A stretch of DNA of 22,438 nucleotides from Thermocaproicibacter sp036260805 (GCA_036260805.1 DATALZ010000079.1:1-22438); one strand, 5' to 3'; positions 6,954 through 15,624 are shown, numbered from the stretch's first letter. Program-made: numbers and translations. The notes: generated by a model not told the origin, from the sequence alone.

Positions 6954-8261
6954 CTAGTCAGCATGATGTTTCTTCCTGCCGGACTGAACTTGAAGCATAA
7001 GCAGGTCTTCTTCCGCAAAAAAGGAATGCGGTGCACCGCTCGGAATAACTGCCGTGTCACCGGGACCAATCCTTTTTTCATTTCCGTTCATCGTCAGTTT
7101 GCCGCGTCCACCAAGCACCGTCCATATCTGGTCAAGGTGTTCGCGGGATTGCGGGCCGAATCCTTTCTTTGCAAATACCCGCACTTTCCGTACGAGATAG
7201 CCGGACTCGCTGGAGCGGGAATAATCCAGCACGGTTACGGTACCCCAGCTCCTTTCCTCACAACCCGGGCGGGGGTTCAAAGTATTAACGACTTGTTTCA
7301 GCCGTGGGCTGGAACCTTTATCCGTAATCAGAATTCCGTCATAGCTTGCCACAATCATCAGTTCCTGCGCGCCGAGCGCAACCACGGGAATCTGAGTTTC
7401 ATTAATAACCTGCACATCCTTGCAGGAAGGGTCAACAATACAGTCACCATGGGAGTTAAGCCCCAGAATTTCAGAGATGGAGCCCCAGGTTCCAAGGTCT
7501 TTCCACATTCCCCTAAAAGGAACCACAGCGAGGTTTTGGGATTTTTCCAGAATTTCATAGTCAAAGCTGATTGCGGGCAGCTTCGGGTATTCCTTATAAA
7601 GGGTATCGTAGTCCGACGGAAAACCCAGTGAACGAAGTTTTTCCATGACCGTGCCGATTCTCAGACAGAAAACGCCGCAGTTCCAGAGCGCCCCCTTGTC
7701 AACCAGTTTTTTTGCTTCTGATTCATCCGGTTTCTCGCGGAAAGAGTCAATGCGTATGTATCCGCTTTCCACGCCGGCCGGCAGAATATATCCGTATTTC
7801 CCGGAAGTGGAAACAGGTTTTACACCCATTAAAACGATCTCTGCGCCGCTTCGCAACAGGGCTTGCGGAAGAAGCTTCAGTGTCTCGAAAAAAGACTGTT
7901 CTGTGTAAGGGTCAGCCGGCAGGATGCACACAATTTCATCATCGGCGGCCTGCATCCTGCTTTTTAAGTAAGCGCAGGAAAGGGCAACGGCCGGAAATGT
8001 ATCACGCGCTTCCGGCTCGACAGCAATTTTTACGCCGCCGAGCTGGCTGCGAATCAGTTCAGTCTGTTCAAGGCCCGCACAGATGATGCAGTCTCGGTCC
8101 AGCCTCGAGTTCTGCAGCTGCCCCCATACACGCTGAATCATCGAACATGGTTTTCCGGTCATGCCATCGCTTAAAAGCCTGATATACTGTTTGGACCGCT
8201 TTGCACTGGAAAGCGGCCACAGCCGTTTTCCGGATCCGCCGGAAAGTAATATAGTATACAT
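6954..8261 (-). CDS. Mannose-1-phosphate guanylyltransferase with C-terminal cupin (ManC/AlgA-like)
   Basis: A 435-residue bifunctional-type enzyme. The N-terminal nucleotidyltransferase (about 1-270) makes GDP-mannose from mannose-1-phosphate and GTP; the signature GGSGKRLWPLSS is at 8-19 and FREKPD at 174-179, close to the usual FVEKP. The C-terminal cupin (about 335-430) matches the type II phosphomannose isomerase fold, ending GPGDTAVIPSGAPHSF. Its metal-binding segment is altered: 371-380 reads QSREHLDQIW where ManC enzymes have QxHHHRxEHW, so isomerase activity is doubtful. GGTGG lies just before the ATG. It is the last gene of the polysaccharide cluster, 103 bp after the BcsB-like gene with repeat copy B between. 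It probably supplies GDP-mannose to the upstream glycosyltransferases. Moderately shorter than the usual 460-480 residues. Confidence 0.9.
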   Translation of the reverse strand: MYTILLSGGSGKRLWPLSSAKRSKQYIRLLSDGMTGKPCSMIQRVWGQLQNSRLDRDCIICAGLEQTELIRSQLGGVKIAVEPEARDTFPAVALSCAYLKSRMQAADDEIVCILPADPYTEQSFFETLKLLPQALLRSGAEIVLMGVKPVSTSGKYGYILPAGVESGYIRIDSFREKPDESEAKKLVDKGALWNCGVFCLRIGTVMEKLRSLGFPSDYDTLYKEYPKLPAISFDYEILEKSQNLAVVPFRGMWKDLGTWGSISEILGLNSHGDCIVDPSCKDVQVINETQIPVVALGAQELMIVASYDGILITDKGSSPRLKQVVNTLNPRPGCEERSWGTVTVLDYSRSSESGYLVRKVRVFAKKGFGPQSREHLDQIWTVLGGRGKLTMNGNEKRIGPGDTAVIPSGAPHSFFAEEDLLMLQVQSGRKKHHAD

Positions 8262-8289
8262 ATTCCGCCACCTTTTTATCGCTTCATTC

Positions 8290-8381
8290 TACGGCATTTC
8301 CAGTTTCATTGTGGAGTCGGCTTGTGTTCATCCCCCGCCAAAGGCGGGGGATGAACATCCTGTTTCAGAGCAGATGCCGTG
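8290..8381 (+). repeat. Dispersed palindromic element, copy B
   Basis: Arm TACGGCATTTCC (8290-8301), a 24-nt spacer, then a perfect hairpin GTTCATCCCCCGCC/GGCGGGGGATGAAC (8326-8339 and 8343-8356) with an AAA loop. A weaker right arm containing ATGCCGT (8374-8380) pairs with the left ACGGCAT. It lies between the BcsB-like gene and the manC-type gene, and its right part overlaps the last codons of the BcsB-like gene. No T-run follows the hairpin on the minus strand, so it is not a standard terminator. Confidence 0.85.
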
Positions 8382-10764
8382 GGCCTTTTCTTTCGCTGCT
8401 TTTTAGCTTATCAATAAAAGGAATTCTATTTTTTACGGGCGTGGAATTCTCTTCCGGAGAAAGCGGCTTGCTTTCGTTTACAGGATCACCTTCAATACGG
8501 CTGCGTATCGCTTCTGCGTCCTTCTGGAAGCGCCTTTTGTTTCTTACGACGCGGATGAAAAGTATCACGCAGAAAATAAGCAGAATGAGGATGATGAGGA
8601 TTGCCCATATTGGCAGACCGGTTGCATTTTCAATCAGATATTTCACGCGTTCCCAGGTAAGCGGAACTTTTTCTGAAGATTCTCCGGAGTTTAAATTGTA
8701 GGATGTTACATTGTTTTGAGCGTCAATTACGCACAGCTGGCCGGTAAGCTGATTGCCGAGCGTTTTATCGCTTAAGAATTTTGCGAGAGAATTCTGCATG
8801 CTTCGGTCATAGGTAATAAAGTAAATTTTTTTATAAAAATTCCACGGTGAGCGGATTACCTGAATCAGAATTTTGTTTTTGAGCGTTTCCGAAGACAAAG
8901 TTAAATTCTTGGAAATCCGGAACGAAGTTCCGCTTAAAGGTACAACTCCCAAGGCGGAAGAAACTTCTGGCGGCAGTTTTATGGTGTCATAAGAACCGAT
9001 CACAATCATATTGTTATTCCGGTTCTGCGCAGGCAGGCTGTCGGGGGAGTCGGTTACCGAGAAGTTGAATACGCTGTTGCAGTTCTGCCCGGTCTTGGCC
9101 GACAGCAGGCTCATCAGGGTAAGCTGCTCCGTATCGGAAATTGACGGAGCTGCCATGACGATATCATTCGAATGATCGGAAGCGATTGTGCTGAACGAAG
9201 GAAAATTCAGCAGGGTAGGCGTAACGCCCGTGCTGCCGGGTTCAAAATAGACCTGCGAGCTTTTGTCGATTACCGTCCATGCGGTGTCATACCAGTCTTT
9301 CGAGCAATCAATTTTGCCGAGATAGTTATAAACGTCAATTTTAACGGTAATCGATTCCTGTTTCAGAGCATCATCCGGAATTCGAACCTTCACCTCGCCG
9401 TTGTCGGTGTTGGAGCTGTTCAGTCTGGCACTTCCGTACGGAACGTCGTTTATGTAAACGGTCAGCAGGGAGTTGTCTGTGTTTAGCGCCTTTGAATGGC
9501 GGAATTTCACGTTAATATACGAAGCCGATCCGCTTTTCACTCCGCCGGGCTGAATGAATTTCAGCGTTGTGCTTTGGTGGAAAGCTCCGGCAAGGTTAAT
9601 ATCGCCGTAACCAAAATCCTGAAAGGTATAAAAGCCCGAGTCATTTTTTTTCATGTTCTGGGAAGCATCCGGTATATCCGACTGCACAATCAGGCTGTCT
9701 TCACCGATCTGGTTCAGGTAAGCCGAATTGGAAAAGAAATTGGCCGCTCTTTTCAGCCCGGGTTCGCTCCACCCGGTAATCAGCGCGTTGTTTCCCTTAA
9801 CGGACAGAAACCCTTCTTTTTCGGTCAGCGGTCCGGGCAGAAGCAGGGAACTGTTTCCCGACCAATTCTGCAAAAGACCTAAATAAATCTTGTTTTTAAT
9901 GGAAGTGTCCCTTGCCGCGGAACTGGATACCCGGAACTTCAAAATATCCTTATCTCTGCCTGCCGCGCCAATGGCCGTAGATACTTTCAGCATGTTGCTG
10001 ACGGCGGAAGCGTCAATCTCTTTGGGCAGAATAAATTCATTTTTCATCGAATTGCGGTCGTCAAGATTATCGTAGAAATAAGAGTACAAATTACCGAGAT
10101 ACGGTTTTGAATAACTGGCAACCGCCAGATGCAGGTAAGAATCGGGGTCGAATCGTACCCAGTTGCTCGGGTTGTCAATATCCGCGCAGTCTCCTTCAAT
10201 GGAGCGCTGTGCTGTTGTAATGGTCAGACTGTTGGAGTTTCCGTCGGTTTTCAGCAGCTTTGCCGGTACCTTCACGCTCCACCAGGACGCTTCGTTTTTC
10301 ACAATGCTGTAAATCCATTTGGTTTCCAGCGTTGTACCGTTCACAGCGATGGAAATGCTGGAGCGGTTGTCAATCAGCGTGCTTGAAATCAGCATATCAA
10401 GGTTCAGCGTACAGTCGTCTTTCAAAACGGTTCCTTTGGGGATTCGAAACCAGAAGGTTTCCGTGTTTTTCGGCATATTCAGATGAACAGTTTGGGTAAA
10501 AACCTGAATATCCGCCGAATCGCTGTTCAGGCAGTTCAGTTTCCCTGCCGAGATGAGCTGGTCGGCTTTCTGCGTAGCAGCCTGGGACTCGGTAGCCAGC
10601 TTTTTTTCTTCTTCCTTTTGGGCATTTTGCTGCTGTACTGCCGAAGACTGCGAAGCGGCAGACGATAATTCTGCGGCAAAGGTATTCACCGGTAAGCCCG
10701 CTGTAAGGATCGCCGCTACAAGAGGTAAAATTAAAAGAAGTTTGAGCCGAGTTCCCTTATTCAT
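8365..10764 (-). CDS. BcsB-like exopolysaccharide synthase subunit
   Basis: A 799-residue secreted, membrane-anchored protein like BcsB, the partner that binds the growing polymer at the exit of cellulose synthase. A signal peptide (1-30, ending VNTFAAE) is followed by a Gln/Glu/Lys-rich segment (about 33-70), then the long beta-rich ectodomain with paired jelly-roll and ferredoxin-like parts. BcsB-like stretches include TFWFRIPKGTVLKDD, LISSTLIDNRSSISIAVNG and DNPSNWVRFDPDSYLHLA. One transmembrane helix (about 718-738, AILIILILLIFCVILFI) and a basic cytosolic tail end it. The ATG at 10764 overlaps the previous stop as ATGA and has GGAAGG upstream; the open frame continues further upstream but only inside the neighbour. 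BcsB of E. coli is of similar size. The partner here is the MshEN-GT2 synthase; the polymer need not be cellulose. Confidence 0.85.
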   Translation of the reverse strand: MNKGTRLKLLLILPLVAAILTAGLPVNTFAAELSSAASQSSAVQQQNAQKEEEKKLATESQAATQKADQLISAGKLNCLNSDSADIQVFTQTVHLNMPKNTETFWFRIPKGTVLKDDCTLNLDMLISSTLIDNRSSISIAVNGTTLETKWIYSIVKNEASWWSVKVPAKLLKTDGNSNSLTITTAQRSIEGDCADIDNPSNWVRFDPDSYLHLAVASYSKPYLGNLYSYFYDNLDDRNSMKNEFILPKEIDASAVSNMLKVSTAIGAAGRDKDILKFRVSSSAARDTSIKNKIYLGLLQNWSGNSSLLLPGPLTEKEGFLSVKGNNALITGWSEPGLKRAANFFSNSAYLNQIGEDSLIVQSDIPDASQNMKKNDSGFYTFQDFGYGDINLAGAFHQSTTLKFIQPGGVKSGSASYINVKFRHSKALNTDNSLLTVYINDVPYGSARLNSSNTDNGEVKVRIPDDALKQESITVKIDVYNYLGKIDCSKDWYDTAWTVIDKSSQVYFEPGSTGVTPTLLNFPSFSTIASDHSNDIVMAAPSISDTEQLTLMSLLSAKTGQNCNSVFNFSVTDSPDSLPAQNRNNNMIVIGSYDTIKLPPEVSSALGVVPLSGTSFRISKNLTLSSETLKNKILIQVIRSPWNFYKKIYFITYDRSMQNSLAKFLSDKTLGNQLTGQLCVIDAQNNVTSYNLNSGESSEKVPLTWERVKYLIENATGLPIWAILIILILLIFCVILFIRVVRNKRRFQKDAEAIRSRIEGDPVNESKPLSPEENSTPVKNRIPFIDKLKSSERKGPRHLL

Positions 10765-11534
10765 AATTTCGCACCTTCCATTTTCAGCAGACTGTCTGAA
10801 ATCTGCTGCGGAGCCCACCGTTCCACCTGAATTCGGCCCTTTTGCTGTCGGGCCAATAACGAAAACAGCTGCCTGATATATTCCAGAGTGACTTTCATCG
10901 AGATTTTCGACTTTCCGCTGTTCCTTTGTTGAAAAGCATACGGTATTTCGATGATCCTTTTGCAGGGGCACACCGAAACAACTTCCGCCATGATTTTCCA
11001 CCCCATCGGTTTTATTTTGGCATTTCGCAGGAGCTCCCTGCGAACCATGAACAGCCCACCGGTTGGGTCAGACAGCGGACGAAGCCGGGCAACCATAAGT
11101 TTTCCCATGTTTGCAGCCGAGACGGAGATCAGACCTCGAATTCCTTTCAGACCGCCGTCGCTGCCTCCAGAAATTCGTCTGCTGGGCAGGCAGATATCGG
11201 CTCCGCAGAGCATGGCGCAGTACATACTTCTCAGCAGGGAAGGGGGATGCTGCAGGTCGGCGTCCATTACAGCGATAAAATCACCCTCTGCAAGCTGAAA
11301 TCCGCGCAATACGGCGGAAGAAAGACCGCTCTGCCCTTCGCGGTGTTCCAGCTTTATCACAGCGCTGCTTTTCGATGCCGCCTCACGGATGATATCCGGG
11401 GTATTATCTGTGCTGTCGTCTACAAAAACTACTTCGTAGGGAATGTCTGCAAGCGCTTCAGCAATACCACTCAGCAAAGGCCGGATATTTTCGGCCTCGT
11501 TCCTAACCGGTATCACGACAGAAATCTGCTTCAT
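10761..11534 (-). CDS. DPM1-like family 2 glycosyltransferase
   Basis: A 257-residue soluble GT2 enzyme similar to polyprenyl-phosphate-mannose (dolichol-phosphate-mannose) synthases. The GT-A fold opens with ISVVIPVRNEAENI; VVFVDDSTDN (D39, D40) and VMDADLQHPP (D91, D93) provide the nucleotide-sugar and metal-binding aspartates. DPTGGLFMVRREL and MAEVVSV match the acceptor half of the family. There is no C-terminal membrane extension. The likely reaction transfers a sugar, by context mannose from GDP-mannose, to undecaprenyl phosphate. The start overlaps the previous stop and the stop overlaps the next start (ATGA both times), so it is tightly coupled to the synthase and BcsB-like genes. Sugar specificity is inferred from the manC-type neighbour. 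Confidence 0.85.
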   Translation of the reverse strand: MKQISVVIPVRNEAENIRPLLSGIAEALADIPYEVVFVDDSTDNTPDIIREAASKSSAVIKLEHREGQSGLSSAVLRGFQLAEGDFIAVMDADLQHPPSLLRSMYCAMLCGADICLPSRRISGGSDGGLKGIRGLISVSAANMGKLMVARLRPLSDPTGGLFMVRRELLRNAKIKPMGWKIMAEVVSVCPCKRIIEIPYAFQQRNSGKSKISMKVTLEYIRQLFSLLARQQKGRIQVERWAPQQISDSLLKMEGAKL

Positions 11535-13789
11535 AAAATCTCCCCTTTGTTTTTAACGTTTTTGTCACCGGCATTCTCTTCGGTGAGATCCAGGCCATGC
11601 ATTGTTTTTTCCCAGTAAAAAGGCTTTTTCAGCAGCTGGAACAAAGCCACATACGCTGCGACGCTCATCAGGACCCAGTAGGCGGGCGTGAGCAGGGCAA
11701 ACTTTATGAGCGAGTAGGAAAAACTTGGCTTCTTTTTCAGATTGCAGTCGCGTACAACGGAATACATACCGATTAGATTGATATAGGTGAACATGAAATT
11801 CCCGAAAACCAGCTGGATCAGGGCGATGTAATAAAGCAAGCCAGGGAATAAAAACTGTATCCACCAGGCTTTTGTCGTGAACCATAAAACCATCATCAGC
11901 CAAAGCAGAGGGTTAATCAGAGGCAGAGCCGGGGTGCCGAAAACCATCGCCTGATATCCCACAAAGCCCCGAAATCCAAGGTCTCGGTAAAGTTTTGCCG
12001 GATGTCTCATATGAACCAGCCATGTCTGCATGTACCCCTTAATCCACCGGGAACGTTGACGAATCCATCCTTTCAGGGAAGAATTTGCTTCTTCCCAGGT
12101 GCGGGAATCCAGTACCACGGTTTTATACCGGAATTTAAACAGGCGGATTCCCAAGTCTGCGTCCTCCGTCACGTTAAATGGGTCCCAGCCGCCCACTTCA
12201 CGCAGAAAACTCATCTTAAAGTGGTTGGAAGTACCGCCCAGCGGAACAGGAATGTCCATCTGCATAACTCCAACCAGAAGGTTCTCAAACCACATACTGT
12301 ATTCTTGCGTGAAAAGCTTTGTCAGCAGATTTTGTCTGCTGTTGTAATAGTTGAGTTTAGCCTGAATGCACACATATTCCTTAGGGAGTTTTTTAAATGC
12401 AAGGCAGGCTTTTTTCAGCTGGTCCGGCTCCGGGCGGTCTTCCGCGTCGTAAATAACAACATATTCGCCTCTGGCCTGCAAAAGCCCGTAGTTGCAGGCT
12501 TTTGGTTTTGTCTGCGGCTGTGATTGCGGAACGATAATTGCGGTAAAATCAATGCCGGTTTCTCCCGAATCGTGCAGTCTTGCAACCGCCTCGATTGTTT
12601 CGGCGTCATCCGTTTCCAACAAAATCCGTACATCCAGCTTGTATTTGGGGTAATCCATTGCCGAAATATGATGCAGCAGTGTTCCAATCACTTCGGCCTC
12701 GTGGTATACAGGAACCAGAATGGTATAAACCGGCAGATTTTTCTCGTCGATCTCCTTCAGCTTTTCTTCTGATATCTGTGTCTGGCTATTTTTTTCCTCT
12801 CCCAGAAGAGCAAGCCAGAGCTTGAGAATGGTCATGATCGCGTAGATTATCTGGATGATCATATTGACGATAAAGAGTGTTGAAAGCCAGTCAAAAATAA
12901 ATCCGGCAAGCATGAGAATTCCAAGCGTGATCAGAATTGCCAGCTGCGGCGTGCTGAACGTAACAATTGCGGAATTTTCCGGCTGCGTGTCGTAGAGGTC
13001 GAAGATGCTTTTATGCAGCTGATCTTTCTTAAAACACCTGTCCCACCATGCGTTCATTTCTTTCGCCGTTGCAAGTACCTGTTCCGCAGGTTTCCCGAGG
13101 TAGTCTTCAATTTCCTTGATGGCGGCAGGCTCCAGCCTGTTTTGCACTGCCAGAATACAGCCGTCCTCCCGGTCCGAAACAATCAGGGCTTTGTACTTGT
13201 CGGCCAGTGGGTAAGGCAGATTCTGAATGCCGGAAACATCCGAATCTTCCCCGACTCGTCCCAGTTCCAGCTGTGCGGAGAGTTCTCTGCACAGGGTATC
13301 CTGATCGATATATTGAAGAAACAGCAGGATTTCTCCAAGCTGCCCGCCGCTCCTTTTCTGCATTTCAATTGCTTTGTCCAGCTGCTCCTGGGTAATAACG
13401 CCGTCGTGAAGCAGAATTTCGCCGAGCTTTCCTTTCTTCTGGCTGTGCTTTTGCAGAACGGCTTCCAGTCCGTTCTCAGTCAGGTAGCCGAGGTGAACAC
13501 AGATATTGCCAAGCCGGCCCCCATGTTTCCTCTGGAATTCCAGAGCGCTTTCAAGCTGATCTTTGGTGAGCTGCCCTTCCTGAATCAGGAGTTCTCCGAG
13601 CCTTGCAAATCTGTCTTCGCAGAGGAATTCAGCAAGTTTGTCCGTTGGAAGATAACCTTGCCCAGCCAGAATATCTCCCAGCAGACCGCCGGTTTCGTGC
13701 TGCCGGTTCAGGGCATCCGATAATTGATTTTGCGTTAAGTATCCTGCTTTAACAAGTCTTTCTCCAAGACGGTTTTCCGGTTTCCGCAT
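11531..13789 (-). CDS. Processive GT2 polysaccharide synthase with tandem N-terminal MshEN (c-di-GMP) repeats
   Basis: A 752-residue protein. Residues 7-173 contain six half-repeats with a 27-29-residue period of the form RLGExL-x-x-x-G-x-[LI]-T-x-x-QL-x-x-AL-x-x-Q, at 7, 36, 63, 92, 121 and 150; the ones at 7-30, 63-86 and 121-144 keep the R/K-L-G head and terminal Gln. They match the MshEN/GspE_N type, which binds cyclic-di-GMP. Residues 190-250 resemble the rest of a GspE N-terminal domain. Two membrane helices (about 283-327) precede the catalytic domain (353-590) with D394/D395, DAED (448-451), TED (541-543) and QRSRW (578-582), the D,D,D,QxxRW set of cellulose/hyaluronan-type synthases. 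More helices follow (about 608-720), ending KKPFYWEKTMHGL as in NfrB-like enzymes. No PilZ domain is present. The start is 14 bp after the GT-C gene, with AAAGGA upstream. Confidence 0.9.
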   Translation of the reverse strand: MRKPENRLGERLVKAGYLTQNQLSDALNRQHETGGLLGDILAGQGYLPTDKLAEFLCEDRFARLGELLIQEGQLTKDQLESALEFQRKHGGRLGNICVHLGYLTENGLEAVLQKHSQKKGKLGEILLHDGVITQEQLDKAIEMQKRSGGQLGEILLFLQYIDQDTLCRELSAQLELGRVGEDSDVSGIQNLPYPLADKYKALIVSDREDGCILAVQNRLEPAAIKEIEDYLGKPAEQVLATAKEMNAWWDRCFKKDQLHKSIFDLYDTQPENSAIVTFSTPQLAILITLGILMLAGFIFDWLSTLFIVNMIIQIIYAIMTILKLWLALLGEEKNSQTQISEEKLKEIDEKNLPVYTILVPVYHEAEVIGTLLHHISAMDYPKYKLDVRILLETDDAETIEAVARLHDSGETGIDFTAIIVPQSQPQTKPKACNYGLLQARGEYVVIYDAEDRPEPDQLKKACLAFKKLPKEYVCIQAKLNYYNSRQNLLTKLFTQEYSMWFENLLVGVMQMDIPVPLGGTSNHFKMSFLREVGGWDPFNVTEDADLGIRLFKFRYKTVVLDSRTWEEANSSLKGWIRQRSRWIKGYMQTWLVHMRHPAKLYRDLGFRGFVGYQAMVFGTPALPLINPLLWLMMVLWFTTKAWWIQFLFPGLLYYIALIQLVFGNFMFTYINLIGMYSVVRDCNLKKKPSFSYSLIKFALLTPAYWVLMSVAAYVALFQLLKKPFYWEKTMHGLDLTEENAGDKNVKNKGEIL

Positions 13790-13803
13790 ACCTTACGTCC
13801 TTT

Positions 13804-15426
13804 CTATCCTGTTACGCGAAACAGTTTAAAGTGTCCGAAATCCGCCTCTTCCTTACACCAGTCTGTCCCATGGTAATATAAATCGGAGTAGGCAAAATTA
13901 ATTTCATCAAAACTGGTTTCCTTCGGGTCGGGTACCAGAATGTACTCAATGCCGTTTCCAACGGGATCTGCGACGCATTTTTTGAAATTCGGGCTGCTGC
14001 TGACCACAAGGTTTTCAAAATGATCCACGTTCAGCGCAACATTATAAGTGGTAAAAACATCGGTAAGAATGGTCCGGTCGGGCAGATTAACATTAATGTA
14101 TTCTGCAATCTGGTTTTCCTGATCATGGGTGCTGCCGTCGTAGTCGGATATTGCTCTTCCATTTGTTACATTGTTCAGAAGCAGGACGGATATAACAAGC
14201 GAAATCGGGAGCAGGACTTTGGTAAAATTAAGAGCGCCACGCTGTGCGTCGGATATTCCGGCAAAGCCCCTGTTGCGGAAGTGATACCCCGCTATGCTGT
14301 CCCCGCTTTCGCTTTGATACGTGGATAATTCATACGGCAGCCACGCAATGCAAATCGGAAGGCTGTAGCAAAAAAAACGCAGCCAGCCAAACGAAGTGCC
14401 GCGCCAGTACATCAGCGTATGAAAGGCCAGCAAGGACATTACAAGCAAAAAGAAACAGATAAAGTCGCACCGGATCAGACGTTTTTGCACAATGCGCATG
14501 AGCACAACGGCAAAAAAGACGGTCAGAAACGGTAAGGCGCGGAAGGATACATAACTTATGAGACCAGGTATCGACGCTATTTTGGCTGCATATGCGCTCT
14601 GCGCCAGGTTGGAGTAGTTAGAATTATAAAAGTAAAGCGGATTGCCCGTTATAATCCAGCAGACTAGAATCCAGATAATTCCGGCATAAATGGCCGGAGT
14701 GTAGAGCATCACCAGAGTGCCTTCTATGTAAAAATACCGTTCCTTTTTTAGCCCCCGGGCGGCCCAGTATGGCTTTTCCCGTTGGTTGAACAGAATGTTC
14801 AGAACAACGCAGAGGCCAATCCCAACGGCGAACGGAATCATCTCATAGCGCACCAGAAAGCCGCCCGTAAGCCCGAACGCAATCTTTACAATATAGTCCG
14901 CAGTGCCGTATCGAATCCAAAGGGTCAGTTTGCATGTGCAGTAAATTAGGAAGAAAAACAGCATGCTTTCCGTCATGCCATTTGCGCCGTAATAAAACAC
15001 ATAGGGATGAATTGCATAAAAAATAGTGATAAAAATGGAGTAGAACCGAGAAATTCGGAATTCCATAAAAGTTTTCAGCAAAACAATTACAGATAGCGAT
15101 GCAAACAGCGCGGTAACCACGCAGCTGGCCACGGCCTTTGAAACAAGCGGCCGCCAAAGCGGTGCAAGCGCAGCCAAAGGCAGCTCAAGAAGGCTCGGCA
15201 GCGGATTCCAGATCAATCCTATGGAACTTAAGCGCGAAGGCTTCACGGCAAGTACATAATAGGCGTTCGCAACCCTGCTTACTGAATCAGCCGGAAGGAT
15301 ATCCTGCACAACGGCCAGGTTAATCCCGTAGATCAGCTCCGTCAGGAAAAGAGCAATACCTAAAGGAACAATCCATTTCTTTTCTATGCTTTTCGGTCTG
15401 CCGATCGTTTGAATATTCTTTGCCAT
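13804..15426 (-). CDS. GT-C fold membrane glycosyltransferase (ArnT/PMT-like)
   Basis: A 540-residue polytopic protein with about eleven to thirteen membrane helices. The first outside loop holds ILPADSVSRVANAYYV (43-58), where D47 corresponds to the catalytic aspartate of GT-C enzymes that use polyprenyl-phosphate sugars; FYYGANGMTESM (144-155) is the second conserved spot. The C-terminal 120 residues (about 420-540) form a soluble outer domain. Such enzymes transfer a sugar from a lipid carrier to an acceptor outside the membrane. With the DPM1-like GT2 downstream, the donor may be undecaprenyl-phosphate-mannose. GGAGG lies 6 nt before the ATG. First gene of the cluster; a TATAAT (15480-15485, minus strand) lies upstream. 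Acceptor unknown. Confidence 0.8.
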   Translation of the reverse strand: MAKNIQTIGRPKSIEKKWIVPLGIALFLTELIYGINLAVVQDILPADSVSRVANAYYVLAVKPSRLSSIGLIWNPLPSLLELPLAALAPLWRPLVSKAVASCVVTALFASLSVIVLLKTFMEFRISRFYSIFITIFYAIHPYVFYYGANGMTESMLFFFLIYCTCKLTLWIRYGTADYIVKIAFGLTGGFLVRYEMIPFAVGIGLCVVLNILFNQREKPYWAARGLKKERYFYIEGTLVMLYTPAIYAGIIWILVCWIITGNPLYFYNSNYSNLAQSAYAAKIASIPGLISYVSFRALPFLTVFFAVVLMRIVQKRLIRCDFICFFLLVMSLLAFHTLMYWRGTSFGWLRFFCYSLPICIAWLPYELSTYQSESGDSIAGYHFRNRGFAGISDAQRGALNFTKVLLPISLVISVLLLNNVTNGRAISDYDGSTHDQENQIAEYINVNLPDRTILTDVFTTYNVALNVDHFENLVVSSSPNFKKCVADPVGNGIEYILVPDPKETSFDEINFAYSDLYYHGTDWCKEEADFGHFKLFRVTG

Positions 15427-15479
15427 TGGGAGCCTCCATGCAGCCTTTTCCGTTTTGCGGTGGTTTTCTATGCCTGTAC

Positions 15480-15511
15480 ATTATATTTTGAATTGCCGGG
15501 TATCATGACAA
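15480..15511 (-). promoter_or_regulatory. Candidate promoter of the polysaccharide operon
   Basis: On the minus strand TATAAT (15480-15485) lies about 47 nt before the GT-C gene's leader end. The best upstream hexamer, TTGTCA (15506-15511), is 20 nt away, too far for a standard sigma-A site, so the promoter may need an activator or the -35 may be different. It is the only good -10 after the upstream terminator. Confidence 0.4.
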
Positions 15512-15551
15512 TAACTTGTCTCAAAATTTAAAATCAGTTGCACAGAGTATA

Positions 15552-15602
15552 TAAAAAGGAGTGCGCTGTAAAAATGAAAACTCATTTTTACAGCGCACTC
15601 CT
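15552..15602 (-). terminator. Rho-independent terminator of the GTPase-Rae1 gene
   Basis: A perfect 21-bp stem (15557-15577 with 15582-15602) with a 4-nt loop is followed on the minus strand by TTTTT and an AT-rich tract. It starts about 22 nt after the stop codon and separates this gene from the polysaccharide operon. Confidence 0.92.
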
Positions 15603-15624
15603 GCTTCATCCATCGGAACCGATT

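Noticed and set aside
6963..7631. A 222-codon plus-strand open frame opposite the manC-type gene
   Set aside because: It is a shadow of a gene with clear GDP-mannose pyrophosphorylase motifs on the other strand.
8365..11001. An 878-codon reading of the BcsB-like gene
   Set aside because: The first 79 codons lie inside the DPM1-like gene in another frame; the signal peptide and ribosome binding site support the ATG at 10764.
8365..13789. A standard bacterial cellulose operon (bcsA-bcsB)
   Set aside because: The synthase lacks PilZ and carries MshEN repeats, no BcsZ/BcsC-type gene is present, and the neighbours point to GDP-mannose use.
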